Positions 28,960-38,122 of a stretch of 64,000 nucleotides of DNA are shown here, piece by piece (position 1 is the stretch's first letter; each line of letters opens with the position of its first letter). The stretch is from an uncultured Marinicella sp. (GTDB lineage Bacteria > Pseudomonadota > Gammaproteobacteria > Xanthomonadales > Marinicellaceae). Under the pieces are notes generated by a model that made no database searches, was not told the DNA's origin, and worked only from the letters and a program-made list of their open reading frames with translations. The stretch covers positions 44,117-108,116 of the forward strand of contig CANNAM010000012.1 of assembly GCA_947502595.1 (NCBI GenBank), written 5' to 3'. The position numbers and the translations under genes are program-made.

Positions 28960-30155
28960 GAGCGCAGTTTCCTGGCTTAAATGTACAGGTACATGGCAAG
29001 CCTTTGGTGTATTTAGATAATGCAGCCACAGCACAGCGCCCACAGGTGGTGTTGGATGCCATGAATGATTATTATTTACATCACAATGCCAACATTCACC
29101 GTGGCGTGCACAGTTTGAGTGAATCTGCGACAGATCTATATGAACAGGCCAGGGTGTCGATGGCTCAGTTAATCAATGCACCTTCGGAAAAAGACCTTAT
29201 ATTTGTTAGGGGTTGTACCGAAGGGGTTAATTTAGTCGCCCAAACTTTTGTTCGCAGCCGCATCAAAGCCGGCGATGAAATTTTGATTTCGCACCTAGAA
29301 CACCATTCAAATATTGTGCCTTGGCAAATCCTGTGTGAACAAACCGGCGCTGTATTGAAAGTCATTCCTATGAATCAGCAAGGTGAACTGGTGCTGGATG
29401 ATTTGGATCAATTGATTAACCCCAAAACCAAATTTATGTCAGTGGTGCATGTGTCTAATTCTTTAGGTACTGTTAACCCAATCAAACAGTTGGTACAAGC
29501 CGCACACGATAAAGGCGTGCCAGTATTGGTCGATGGTGCGCAAGCCACGCCACATCTGAAAGTTGATGTGCAGGATTTGGATTGTGATTTTTACACCGTT
29601 TCTGGACACAAGATGTATGGTCCCACAGGCACTGGTGTGGTGTATGGTAAAACCGAACATTTAGAAGCCATGCCACCATACCATGGTGGTGGAGAAATGA
29701 TCAGTAAGGTGACCTTTGAGTCTACTGTCTATAACGCTGTGCCGGCTAAGTTTGAAGCTGGAACCCCAAACATTGCAGGTGGTATTGGTCTGGGTGCTGC
29801 TGCAGAATTCATGCTGTCTATTGGGTTGGAAAAAATCATTGCCAGAGATCAACAACTGCGTGTATATGCTGAACAGGCTTTGGCCCAGGTAGATGGGTTG
29901 CGAATCATTGGTAATGCTGCAGATAAGGCACCGGTATTTTCATTTGTAATAGATGGTGTGCATGCACATGACATCGGTACCATCATCGATCACTACGGTG
30001 TAGCGGTCAGAACGGGTCACCACTGTACCATGCCAGTTTTTCAATTTTATGGTTTGGCTGGAACCTGTCGTGCGTCACTGGCTTTTTATAATACTGAACA
30101 AGAGGTTGATGTTCTGGTAGAATCACTGCTCAAAGCAAAAGCCATGTTTGCCTAA
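28953..30155 (+). CDS. sufS: cysteine desulfurase SufS
   Basis: 400 residues, PLP-dependent class-V aminotransferase fold. YLDNAATAQRP, SHLEHHSNIVPW, the PLP lysine in SGHKMYGPTG and the catalytic Cys358 in RTGHHCTMP identify the group II desulfurase that takes sulfur from cysteine for cluster assembly. Overlaps sufD by 7 bases. Confidence 0.97.
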   Translation: MLRAQFPGLNVQVHGKPLVYLDNAATAQRPQVVLDAMNDYYLHHNANIHRGVHSLSESATDLYEQARVSMAQLINAPSEKDLIFVRGCTEGVNLVAQTFVRSRIKAGDEILISHLEHHSNIVPWQILCEQTGAVLKVIPMNQQGELVLDDLDQLINPKTKFMSVVHVSNSLGTVNPIKQLVQAAHDKGVPVLVDGAQATPHLKVDVQDLDCDFYTVSGHKMYGPTGTGVVYGKTEHLEAMPPYHGGGEMISKVTFESTVYNAVPAKFEAGTPNIAGGIGLGAAAEFMLSIGLEKIIARDQQLRVYAEQALAQVDGLRIIGNAADKAPVFSFVIDGVHAHDIGTIIDHYGVAVRTGHHCTMPVFQFYGLAGTCRASLAFYNTEQEVDVLVESLLKAKAMFA

Positions 30156-30171
30156 CAGCAATAATTATGTG

Positions 30172-30618
30172 ATGCCAGATTTAAACCAACTGTATAAACA
30201 AGCCATATTAGAACACAACAGGAACCCCAGAAATTTTGGCAAGCCTGATGAATGGAGTCATCATGCCACAGGTTTGAATGCCCTGTGTGGGGATTTGGTT
30301 GAGGTTTATCTGAACATTGAAGGAGGGGTTTTGCGAGCTGTCCATTATGCGGGTGAAAGTTGCGCCATTGCAACTGCCTCAGCTTCAATGATGACAGAAA
30401 TTTCAACTGGCTTAAGCGTGGCACAATGGCAACATAAGTTTGAATTGTTTAAACGCTTGATGGATAAAAACAGCCAGCACCAGTCGTTTGATGAATTAGG
30501 CCAAGTCAATACCTTGGTAACGGTGAAAAAATTTCCTTCTAGAATCAAATCTGCCACCTTATGTTGGCATGCTATGGATGCGGCCATTCAAGGCTTACCT
30601 GATGCCACAACTGAATAA
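30172..30618 (+). CDS. sufU: SufU-type sulfur carrier/scaffold
   Basis: 148 residues from ATG 30172 (MPDLNQLYKQAILEHNRNPR). NifU/IscU N-terminal fold with the three ligand cysteines C39 (LCGD, with D41), C64 (ESCAIATASASMMTE) and C131 (ATLCWHAM). The long insertion between C64 and C131 is the mark of SufU, the sulfur acceptor that activates SufS. It takes the place of SufE; no sufA or sufE lies in this window. A TTG start at 30148 overlapping sufS is less likely. Confidence 0.9.
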   Translation: MPDLNQLYKQAILEHNRNPRNFGKPDEWSHHATGLNALCGDLVEVYLNIEGGVLRAVHYAGESCAIATASASMMTEISTGLSVAQWQHKFELFKRLMDKNSQHQSFDELGQVNTLVTVKKFPSRIKSATLCWHAMDAAIQGLPDATTE

Positions 30619-30638
30619 ATACTATTGATTGAACCCCT

Positions 30639-31475
30639 ATGAACGATAAGCGAGCTCCTGTTTTTTCTAATAAAAAATTTTCTTGGCGTGATGGTAAACG
30701 TTGGTTTGATGGTGGTATTAATTCATTCAAACTCGTTAAAAACTATTGGTACCTGACCTGTTTGTTGTTAGGGGTGTTGATCAGCTTGTTGTCCAGTGTA
30801 TCGGCCCACTTGGTGGCGGTGGTGGTGGTATTTGCTTCGCCATTGATTACGGCTTTTATCATGAATGCATGCTTTAAAGTAGCGAACCAGCAACTGTTGA
30901 GTTTTGCTGTTTTGTGGCAAGATGTGTTGAAAAACATCAATGCACTGATGGTGCTGGGAGTCATTTCAGCTGTGCTCAGCTTACTGGCATACTACACTCA
31001 CAATCAGTTATTGCAGTTATTTAGCCTGCCTTTGGAATTAACTGAGGAACAAGTCAAGAACATGACCAGCAGTGAAGCCATGTTGCGTGCTGTACTGAAC
31101 ATTGCTACGAACTTCCCAATTGCCATGGCCTTGGCTTTCTCGCCCGCTCTGATCGTATTCAAACAGACCCAGCCCTTTGAAGCAGTTAAACAAAGTGTCA
31201 TAGGTGTGGTTAAATCTTGGCAAGCCTTTGTGGTATTGATTCTGCTGTTTATGTTGGTGTTCTTTGGCATAGTAATTTTGGCCAGTCTGGTGGTTGCAAT
31301 GGTTATGGCAGTATTGGGGCCAAGCAGCCAAATTCTGGTCAATGTGATTGTGTTGTTCTTCGCACTCACTGCTGCTGGTATTGGTTTGTGCGCGCAATAC
31401 CATGCTTACATGGAGGTTTTTTGGCAAGACCTTGAAAGTAATAATGATGACACCGCCATATACGCTGAAATTTGA
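30639..31475 (+). CDS. polytopic membrane protein, BPSS1780-like
   Basis: 278 residues with about six hydrophobic segments (for example 38-60, 63-85, 106-130, 162-182, 195-225, 232-256). The N-terminal pattern WRDGKRWFDGGINSFKL, followed by hydrophobic segments with SPLITAFIMNACFK, resembles the BPSS1780 family of unknown function. It follows sufU by 20 bases and could be the last gene of the suf transcript, but no link to Fe-S metabolism is evident in its sequence. Confidence 0.7.
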   Translation: MNDKRAPVFSNKKFSWRDGKRWFDGGINSFKLVKNYWYLTCLLLGVLISLLSSVSAHLVAVVVVFASPLITAFIMNACFKVANQQLLSFAVLWQDVLKNINALMVLGVISAVLSLLAYYTHNQLLQLFSLPLELTEEQVKNMTSSEAMLRAVLNIATNFPIAMALAFSPALIVFKQTQPFEAVKQSVIGVVKSWQAFVVLILLFMLVFFGIVILASLVVAMVMAVLGPSSQILVNVIVLFFALTAAGIGLCAQYHAYMEVFWQDLESNNDDTAIYAEI

Positions 31476-31543
31476 GTGTAATTATTTACTTGCGACTGAG
31501 CAAGAAATGATGGAAACTGATGACCAAATAATAAGCGCAACTT

Positions 31544-31572
31544 TTGCAATGGTTGGTCTTTCTAACTATAAC
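31544..31572 (+). promoter_or_regulatory. sigma-70-type promoter of parE
   Basis: TTGCAA (31544-31549), 17-base spacer, TATAAC (31567-31572). Transcription would start near 31579, giving a 33-base leader to the parE ATG. Confidence 0.55.
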
Positions 31573-31611
31573 AGCACAGCTGAATAAGACGTAAAGTAAT
31601 CTAAATACAAC

Positions 31612-33495
31612 ATGACAAAAACATACCAATCATCTGATATTGAAGTCCTTTCGGGACTGGATCCGGTTAAAAGAAGACCGGGTATGTACACCGATACCAG
31701 CCGCCCCAATCACTTGATTCAAGAAGTGGTGGATAATTCAGTGGATGAGGCATTAGAAGGTCATGCCAGTAAAATACAAGTCACTTTACATGCCGATGGC
31801 AGTATTGAAGTGGCAGATAATGGTCGTGGTATGCCGGTTGATATACATGCCACTCACGGTGTTTCAGGGGTTGAATTGATCCTGTCGAAATTACATGCTG
31901 GAGGTAAATTCTCGAACAAAAACTACACGTTTTCAGGTGGTTTGCATGGGGTTGGTGTGTCAGTTGTGAATGCCTTGAGTCAACGCTTGGATGTTTGGAT
32001 TAAACGTGAAGGCAAAGAACATCATATTGCTTTTGAACATGGCAACAAAGTTTCTGAATTAACAGTAGTGGGCCAGGTGGGGCAAAAAAACACCGGTACC
32101 AGATTACAATTCACCCCAGCTCCTGAATATTTTGACACCATAAAAATAGGTGCTAAAAAGCTTAAGCACTTGCTCAAAGCCAAGGCGGTTTTATGTTCTG
32201 GGCTGGTGATGCAATTCATTAACCATTTAGATGACAGCAGTGAAACATGGGAGTTTCAAGATGGTTTACAAGAGTATTTGATTGATGAAATTAATACCGA
32301 TGAGCTGATTCCAGCAGCAGGTTTTATTGGTGCGCAGCAGGAAGAAGAGTTTGCCGTAGACTGGGCTTTGGCTTGGCTGCCCCAAGGTGAGTTGGTGACT
32401 GAAAGTTATGTTAATTTGATTCCAACAGCTCAAGGTGGCACCCATGTCAATGGTTTGCGCACCGGCTTAACTGAGGCCATCAGAGAATTTTCTGATGCAC
32501 ATAATTTATTGCCTCGTGGTTTAAAATTGGCGCCAGATGATGTTTGGGATCGGGTCAGTTATGTGCTGTCCACTAAAATGAAAGACCCGCAATTTTCAGG
32601 CCAGACCAAAGAACGTTTGTCCTCACGTTCGATTGCTTCATATGTAGCCAATACCGTCAAGGATGCCTTGATTTTGTGGCTCAATCAAAATGTATCAGAA
32701 GGGGAACAAATTGCCCTGATTGCTATTAATAATGCACAAAACAGATTACGCAAAGCGAAACAAGTGGTGCGCAAAAAAGTCACAGCAGGACCAGCCCTGC
32801 CTGGAAAGTTAGCTGACTGCAGTTCGCAAGACCCGATGCAGGGAGAGTTGTTTCTAGTGGAAGGCGACTCCGCTGGTGGCTCTGCCAAACAAGCCAGAGA
32901 CCGTGAATTTCAAGCCATCATGCCATTGCGTGGTAAAATCCTGAACTCATGGGAAGTGGATTCAAACCAAGTAATGGCCTCTCAAGAGGTACATGATTTG
33001 GCTGTTGCCATTGGCGTGGATCCGGCAAGTACAGATTTAGATGGTCTGCGGTATGGTAAGATAATCATTTTAGCCGATGCTGATTCGGATGGATTGCACA
33101 TTGCAACATTATTGTGCGCTTTGTTTTTACGCCATTTCGAGCCAGTAGTTAGGGCTGGCCACATTTTTGTCGCGATGCCACCTTTGTTTAGAATTGATGT
33201 GGGTAAACAAAAATTTTATGCGGTTGACCAAAGTGAACGTGATCAAATATTGCATAAAATTGAAACAGATGGCATGAAAGGCAAAGTGAGTGTGACTCGC
33301 TTTAAAGGTTTGGGTGAAATGAACCCCTCGCAACTCAGAGAAAGTGCTATAGCGCCTGATACCAGGCGTTTATTGCAACTGTCAGTGACGGCAGGTGATA
33401 ACACACATGGAATTATGGATATGTTGCTGGCCAAGAAACGCGCTTCGGAGCGTAAATCTTGGCTGCAAGATAAAGGTGATTTAGCTGTACTGTGA
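31612..33495 (+). CDS. parE: DNA topoisomerase IV subunit B
   Basis: 627 residues. GHKL ATPase motifs (VVDNSVDEALEGHA, DNGRGMPVD, GGLHGVGVSVVNALS) and the TOPRIM block EGDSAGGSAKQARDREFQ ending PLRGKILN identify a type IIA B subunit. The length and absence of the large GyrB insertion support ParE. It works with ParC (9.4 kb) in chromosome decatenation. Confidence 0.95.
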   Translation: MTKTYQSSDIEVLSGLDPVKRRPGMYTDTSRPNHLIQEVVDNSVDEALEGHASKIQVTLHADGSIEVADNGRGMPVDIHATHGVSGVELILSKLHAGGKFSNKNYTFSGGLHGVGVSVVNALSQRLDVWIKREGKEHHIAFEHGNKVSELTVVGQVGQKNTGTRLQFTPAPEYFDTIKIGAKKLKHLLKAKAVLCSGLVMQFINHLDDSSETWEFQDGLQEYLIDEINTDELIPAAGFIGAQQEEEFAVDWALAWLPQGELVTESYVNLIPTAQGGTHVNGLRTGLTEAIREFSDAHNLLPRGLKLAPDDVWDRVSYVLSTKMKDPQFSGQTKERLSSRSIASYVANTVKDALILWLNQNVSEGEQIALIAINNAQNRLRKAKQVVRKKVTAGPALPGKLADCSSQDPMQGELFLVEGDSAGGSAKQARDREFQAIMPLRGKILNSWEVDSNQVMASQEVHDLAVAIGVDPASTDLDGLRYGKIIILADADSDGLHIATLLCALFLRHFEPVVRAGHIFVAMPPLFRIDVGKQKFYAVDQSERDQILHKIETDGMKGKVSVTRFKGLGEMNPSQLRESAIAPDTRRLLQLSVTAGDNTHGIMDMLLAKKRASERKSWLQDKGDLAVL

Positions 33496-33550
33496 TGTTA
33501 TCATGTACAAAATCATTGTTGATTTATAAATATTATTGGTAGGGAAGTTA

Positions 33551-35746
33551 TTGAGCTCAGATTATCGGCAGATGAAAAAACAATCAAAGGTTAATGCCCT
33601 ACTGATTTCATTGGTAATTGTTGTGCTGTCTGTGTTAATTGCACTGTATGTTCACAACGACCAAAAGAAAGTTTTGGATCAAATTCTGGCCGGCCACAGT
33701 GATAGAACCAAGGTTAAGTTGGTCAACAGTGTTAAAGATGTGATGGCTGATTTGCGGTCAATGTCCAAACGTTGGATCAACAACCATAAAACCTCAGAAG
33801 CCAATTGGCGTGCAGATGCAGTCGACTTTATTCAACGTACGGTGGGGGTTGGTTCAATGTGGTTGATTGATGAGCATTTGAATTGTCTTTGGCTGGAGGT
33901 GGAAACGGACACAAATCGACTCAGGTGTCAGGAAATACTCGCAGGCTCAGAACAAATGTTGGGCTTAATAAATGCCAGGGTAACTCACGTTGCAGATTTT
34001 TCTGCTGTACACGATGTTGACAATATAAAAACAATCTATCTATTTGAGCCCATAGGTAAAGGTGATGATTTTAATGGCTTTATCGCCATTGAAATCAAAA
34101 TCCAACAATTTATTGATTACATTGAAGGTGACCCCATCAATTCTGGGTATTACACCAAAGCTTATGCCAACCATCAAGTGGTATTCAGTAACGGCCCAGA
34201 GCTGACCAATCAATCCTATTTAGATGCCTTTGAGTTGAATATGGATGCCGACCAAGGTTCATGGGTGTTCAAAATTTACCCAACTGAAATCACTTTAGGG
34301 TTAATCATCACCAATTTACCTTACTTTATTGCCATCACTGGTTTTATCATTGCTTTGTTATTCATGCTGACCCTGTGGTCAAAACAAAAAGCCAAGTTTG
34401 AATCTAAGTTGTTGGCCAATGAAATCAGCGAAAAAGAAAAAATCCAGTTTGAACTTGAATATTTAGCCAACCATGACACTTTAACGCATTTGCCTAACCG
34501 GCATTACATCACAAATTTCATAGAAAATAGGGTTAAGTATTCAGAACACAATCAGCAACATTTCACCATCCTGTTTATCGATCTGGATCACTTCAAAGAC
34601 ATCAATGACACTTTAGGGCATGCCATTGGTGATGAAATGCTGAAAAAACTCCCAGTTTTATTCAATAAGGTGTTTCGGCATGACGATGTGATTGCCCGGA
34701 TGGGTGGTGATGAATTTGTGGTGTATTTACCCGGTGAGATGGGTGAAGAACAAGTAACTAATTTAGTTGAACGGTTTTTGAAATCATTGGAATACCCGAT
34801 TCAAATAGGCGAACACTTAATTCGTTTAACGGGCAGTGTAGGTGTGGCTTTTTACCCTCAACATGGTTCCAATGTGAATGAATTGTTGTCTCATGCAGAT
34901 GCTGCTTTGTACCGAGCCAAAGACCAAGGCAGGAATACTTTTGCTATTTATGACAAAGACATTGAGCAGAAAGCCAAAGACCGTGTTCAGCTGATTGCGC
35001 GTTTGCATACTGCCAATGAAAATGAAGAATTTGAGATGTACTTTCAACCTCGGTATTGTTTGAATGACAATCACATCATAGGCGCTGAAGCTTTGATAAG
35101 GTGGAAGTTGGATGACAATCAAGTAATTAAACCAGTTGGTTTTTTGAACTTGTTAGAAGAAACATCTTTGATTATTCCAATTACATGGCGCATGTTGGCA
35201 TTTTCTTGTAAGCAGTATTTACAATTGTTGGAACACCAACCTAATTTGTTCATGTCGTTTAATGTGTCGGCTAAAGTATTGGAGCACCCAGACTTTCTGG
35301 CCAACATCAAATCAACTTTAGCCAGTACTCAATTTCCTCCAGACAGGCTGGAGTTGGAATTGACTGAACAAACATTGATACAGAATGTTGAAAACAGCCA
35401 GTATATTTTGAATGAAGTCACACAACTAGGTGTCAGCATTGCGATTGATGATTTTGGTACAGGTTATTCTTCTTTGTCCTACCTGAAGAACTTTCCGGTT
35501 GATGTGCTGAAAATTGATAAATCATTTATTCAAGACATAGACTCAGACAGTGATGACTTGGAATTGGTTAAAACCATGATAGCCATGGGTAAAAACCTCA
35601 ATATCACGACTGTTGCTGAAGGTGTAGAAAATGAAGCTCAATTGCGGTTGCTGAAGCATGAGCTGTGTGATCAGGTTCAAGGTTATTATTTCAAAAAACC
35701 AATGAAATTTACCGATTTAAAGCAGTTAATAATTAGCGGAACCTGA
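33551..35746 (+). CDS. membrane-anchored GGDEF-EAL protein (cyclic di-GMP turnover)
   Basis: 731 residues from TTG 33551, which has AGGGA five bases upstream; ATG 33572 is the alternative. Two membrane segments (about 15-35 and 256-280) bracket a periplasmic sensor of unknown type. Then a GGDEF domain with DTLTHLPNR, intact MGGDEF (GGDEF at residues 385-389) and an upstream RHDD I-site. Then an EAL domain with intact EALIRW (E513), ELTEQT, IDDFGTGYSS and AEGVE motifs. Both synthase and phosphodiesterase sites look competent, so net activity cannot be read from sequence. Convergent with the threonine aldolase gene. Confidence 0.92.
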   Translation: MSSDYRQMKKQSKVNALLISLVIVVLSVLIALYVHNDQKKVLDQILAGHSDRTKVKLVNSVKDVMADLRSMSKRWINNHKTSEANWRADAVDFIQRTVGVGSMWLIDEHLNCLWLEVETDTNRLRCQEILAGSEQMLGLINARVTHVADFSAVHDVDNIKTIYLFEPIGKGDDFNGFIAIEIKIQQFIDYIEGDPINSGYYTKAYANHQVVFSNGPELTNQSYLDAFELNMDADQGSWVFKIYPTEITLGLIITNLPYFIAITGFIIALLFMLTLWSKQKAKFESKLLANEISEKEKIQFELEYLANHDTLTHLPNRHYITNFIENRVKYSEHNQQHFTILFIDLDHFKDINDTLGHAIGDEMLKKLPVLFNKVFRHDDVIARMGGDEFVVYLPGEMGEEQVTNLVERFLKSLEYPIQIGEHLIRLTGSVGVAFYPQHGSNVNELLSHADAALYRAKDQGRNTFAIYDKDIEQKAKDRVQLIARLHTANENEEFEMYFQPRYCLNDNHIIGAEALIRWKLDDNQVIKPVGFLNLLEETSLIIPITWRMLAFSCKQYLQLLEHQPNLFMSFNVSAKVLEHPDFLANIKSTLASTQFPPDRLELELTEQTLIQNVENSQYILNEVTQLGVSIAIDDFGTGYSSLSYLKNFPVDVLKIDKSFIQDIDSDSDDLELVKTMIAMGKNLNITTVAEGVENEAQLRLLKHELCDQVQGYYFKKPMKFTDLKQLIISGT

Positions 35747-35764
35747 TAACGAGTTTCATCACTT

Positions 35765-36790
35765 CTACGCTTTGAATTCATTGATGGCAGCGGCCAGTTG
35801 GTCAACTTCTTTGCGTGCTGTGGCATGTGAAAAAACCAGTCGAATCACGTCTTTATGCCTTGGCCATATGTGAAATTCAAAACCAATTGCCTGCAGTTGC
35901 TCAATCAAAGCCAATGGCAGTCGACAAAACACTTCATTGGCTTCAACGGGCTGGATAAATTCAATGTTGTGTTGGGTTTGTTGCTTGAATGTGCTTGCCA
36001 TCTGGTTGGCGTGTTGTGCCAATGTCAGCCACAAATCATCTTTTAAGTAAGCGTTCAATTGTGCGCTGATGAAGCGCATTTTGCTGATCAGGTGTCCAGA
36101 ACGCTTCCTTAAACGTTTGATCTGGTTGGTTAAGTGCGGGTTGAAAACAATCAATGCCTCTGCCATCATAGCCCCATTTTTGGTGGCACCAAATGACAGT
36201 AAATCTATACCGCATTGCCAAGTCATAGCGGCCGCTGAGCAGCCCAAAGACGCCATTGCATTGGCAAACCTGGCGCCATCCATGTGTAAAGCTAAATTGT
36301 ATTTTTGTTTGATGGCTTTCAACTGCTGTAGTTCTGCCAAGCTATACAAAGTGCCTGCTTCAGTGCACTGGGTGATGCTGATTACGCTGGGTAAAGACTC
36401 ATGTTCACCATGCACACCTGTACCCGCAAGGTATCGATCTAAGTGGTCTAAGTCAATTTTGCCGTGCTTGCCAGGCAGTGGAATCAGTTTGGCACCGGCG
36501 GTGAAAAACTCGGGTGCGCCGCATTCATCGGCATGCATGTGCGAGTGTTCATGGCACAGCACTGAACCATAGGGTGGGCAAGCCAGGGTCATAGCAATGG
36601 CATTGGCTGCTGTGCCCGTAGTCAGTGGCAGCACTTCACACCAACTCTGAAACAACTGCTGACATTGTGCGGTGAATTGCTCACTGTGTGTATCGTAACC
36701 ATAAGATTCTTCATAGCCTTGGTTGGCGTCGATGATGGCTTGTAAGATGATGTTATTGATGGGTGCTTCGTTGTCGCTTCTGAAATTCAT
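35765..36790 (-). CDS. threonine aldolase family PLP enzyme
   Basis: 341 residues. MNFRSDNEAP, GTAANAIAMTLACPPYG, HMDGARFANAMASLGC and the PLP-lysine segment SFGATKNGAMMAEAL match low-specificity L-threonine aldolases (LtaE-like), which cleave threonine or allo-threonine to glycine and acetaldehyde. Some family members act on other beta-hydroxy amino acids, so the substrate is not certain. It lies 30 bases after the CARF-nuclease gene on the same strand. Confidence 0.9.
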   Translation of the reverse strand: MNFRSDNEAPINNIILQAIIDANQGYEESYGYDTHSEQFTAQCQQLFQSWCEVLPLTTGTAANAIAMTLACPPYGSVLCHEHSHMHADECGAPEFFTAGAKLIPLPGKHGKIDLDHLDRYLAGTGVHGEHESLPSVISITQCTEAGTLYSLAELQQLKAIKQKYNLALHMDGARFANAMASLGCSAAAMTWQCGIDLLSFGATKNGAMMAEALIVFNPHLTNQIKRLRKRSGHLISKMRFISAQLNAYLKDDLWLTLAQHANQMASTFKQQTQHNIEFIQPVEANEVFCRLPLALIEQLQAIGFEFHIWPRHKDVIRLVFSHATARKEVDQLAAAINEFKA

Positions 36791-36820
36791 AGGGCTGGTA
36801 AATTATTTATAGTTAAAAAG

Positions 36821-37978
36821 TTAATGGATGCTTTGTTGATCAATGAATTGATACAAGTGTCGTTCCAGTTGCTTAAGTTGCTTGTGAGAACAACAATATA
36901 TCCCGAGGTCTTTGGCGCGTGACAAGGTGTATCGGTTCAGGGCTTGGTAACTGACCAACATGGCCCGGCCAGAATGTCCACCACTGATGGATTTGATTGT
37001 GTCTAATCGATAAATGGCTGTGTTGGCTGCTGATTTGTCGGCCTTGCTGTTGCTGAAGCGGCGGGTTTTACATTCGATGATGTGCAAACGGTTGTGACAA
37101 ATTGCGGCCACATCCAGTTCGTTTCTTACCGTGCCTTGGTTGCGTACAATGGTCATTCCTTTGGCTATATCTGCCAAAGCGGGACGATTCTTTCGCATAC
37201 CATACAACAATCCAAACACATGATTTTCTAACCAACCACCGTTGCTGTAAAATCGACTTTCTTGGTCCTTGAATTTTAACTTTCTGCCCCGTACTGTCAG
37301 TTTGCCTGCAGTCGCAAAATGATCCAGCAAATGCTGTAATTTATGGTCTTTGAGGTCGTGTTGACTCATTTCATAGCGGTGGTTACTGTCGGCGCTCATG
37401 GCCATGTAGTTTAAGCTGGCAATGGCTTTGTCTGATTTATCCAGTTGACCAATAATCCACTGAGTTAATTGGCGCGACGATTCAGGTTCAGGTGTGGTTT
37501 GACCGTGATCCAGTATTTGGGTGTTGAATGATTTAAGGTATTCTTTAAGTTTAATGTGATGGCCTAATTCTGAGTCGATTTGGTTTGGTCTTTGTTGCTG
37601 CTCAGGGCTTTTGGATTGGGTACTTAACCAATGCAAATGATTGGTGAATTTGTCCACCATAAAGACCGGTAAACCAAAAGCGTTGAATTGCTCAAAAGCC
37701 AATAGCACCAGTTTGTTGTAACTGCTGGAGGCGTTGAGGGTGAGTAGGTTGTTTGTATTTTCGTCAATGAGTCGGACGATTTGCTCTCTGACCAATTGGG
37801 TATCGAATGTAATGGTTTCACTTTGACATTTAATGCCCCTGGATTGGATGGCTGATTTTAGCCCGCTGATGTCATCCTCAGTGCGGTGCAACAAAATCAC
37901 CGCATCGGTTTTGAGCTCGATTGCAGCGCTTAATATACCCGCGTGTCTTGGGTGATAAATGGTTAAATGAATTTGCAT
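36821..37978 (-). CDS. CARF-domain PD-(D/E)xK nuclease, DUF1887 (Card1/Can2/VC1899-like), not near CRISPR
   Basis: 385 residues from the ATG at 37978 (MQIHLTIYHPRHAGILSAA). The longer frame from 38077 would precede the first Rossmann strand and is rejected. Residues 1-130 form a CARF-like Rossmann region, the type that senses cyclic oligoadenylates. A winged-helix-like middle (about 215-245) follows. The C-terminus has GGWLENHVFGLL and the nuclease motif NELDVAAICHNRLHIIECKT (D289, E302, K304). Relatives include the CRISPR effectors Card1/Can2 and the stand-alone VC1899 of Vibrio. No cas gene or repeat array is in this window, so the activator and role are unknown. Divergent from carAB. Confidence 0.85.
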   Translation of the reverse strand: MQIHLTIYHPRHAGILSAAIELKTDAVILLHRTEDDISGLKSAIQSRGIKCQSETITFDTQLVREQIVRLIDENTNNLLTLNASSSYNKLVLLAFEQFNAFGLPVFMVDKFTNHLHWLSTQSKSPEQQQRPNQIDSELGHHIKLKEYLKSFNTQILDHGQTTPEPESSRQLTQWIIGQLDKSDKAIASLNYMAMSADSNHRYEMSQHDLKDHKLQHLLDHFATAGKLTVRGRKLKFKDQESRFYSNGGWLENHVFGLLYGMRKNRPALADIAKGMTIVRNQGTVRNELDVAAICHNRLHIIECKTRRFSNSKADKSAANTAIYRLDTIKSISGGHSGRAMLVSYQALNRYTLSRAKDLGIYCCSHKQLKQLERHLYQFIDQQSIH

Positions 37979-38035
37979 CTTAATATTATATGAAAAAAGA
38001 CCGATGGGTTGTGGTGTTTCTGGGCTTATTAAGAT

Positions 38036-38041
38036 AGAATT
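38036..38041 (+). promoter_or_regulatory. candidate -10 box of carAB
   Basis: TAGAAT lies 26 bases before the leader hairpin and 82 bases before the likely carA start. The -35 region is poor (TTGTGG at 38010-38015 with a long 20-base spacer). Confidence 0.35.
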
Positions 38042-38066
38042 CGCTTTCAATTCGATAACAGTAATC

Positions 38067-38090
38067 GGCTGGTTCATGCCAGCTTTTTTT
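38067..38090 (+). terminator. terminator-like hairpin in the carA leader (possible attenuator)
   Basis: GGCTGG (38067-38072) pairs with CCAGCT (38079-38084, last pair G-U) around a 6-base loop. The run of T's is 38084-38090. Upstream on this strand there is no gene for over a kilobase, so the element faces carA rather than ending another operon. This suggests regulated read-through into carAB, by a mechanism not visible in the short leader. Confidence 0.6.
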
Positions 38091-38122
38091 ACGCCCTTAA
38101 TAGTTAAGCAGAGTTGAGCAAA

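Noticed and set aside
31348..31587. 79-codon ORF spanning the end of the BPSS1780-like gene and the parE promoter
   Set aside because: Out of frame with the membrane protein and covers a good sigma-70 promoter; no start signal.
37979..38077. 33-residue N-terminal extension of the CARF nuclease
   Set aside because: It would begin within the carA leader hairpin and precede the first Rossmann strand; the ATG at 37978 fits the family start.
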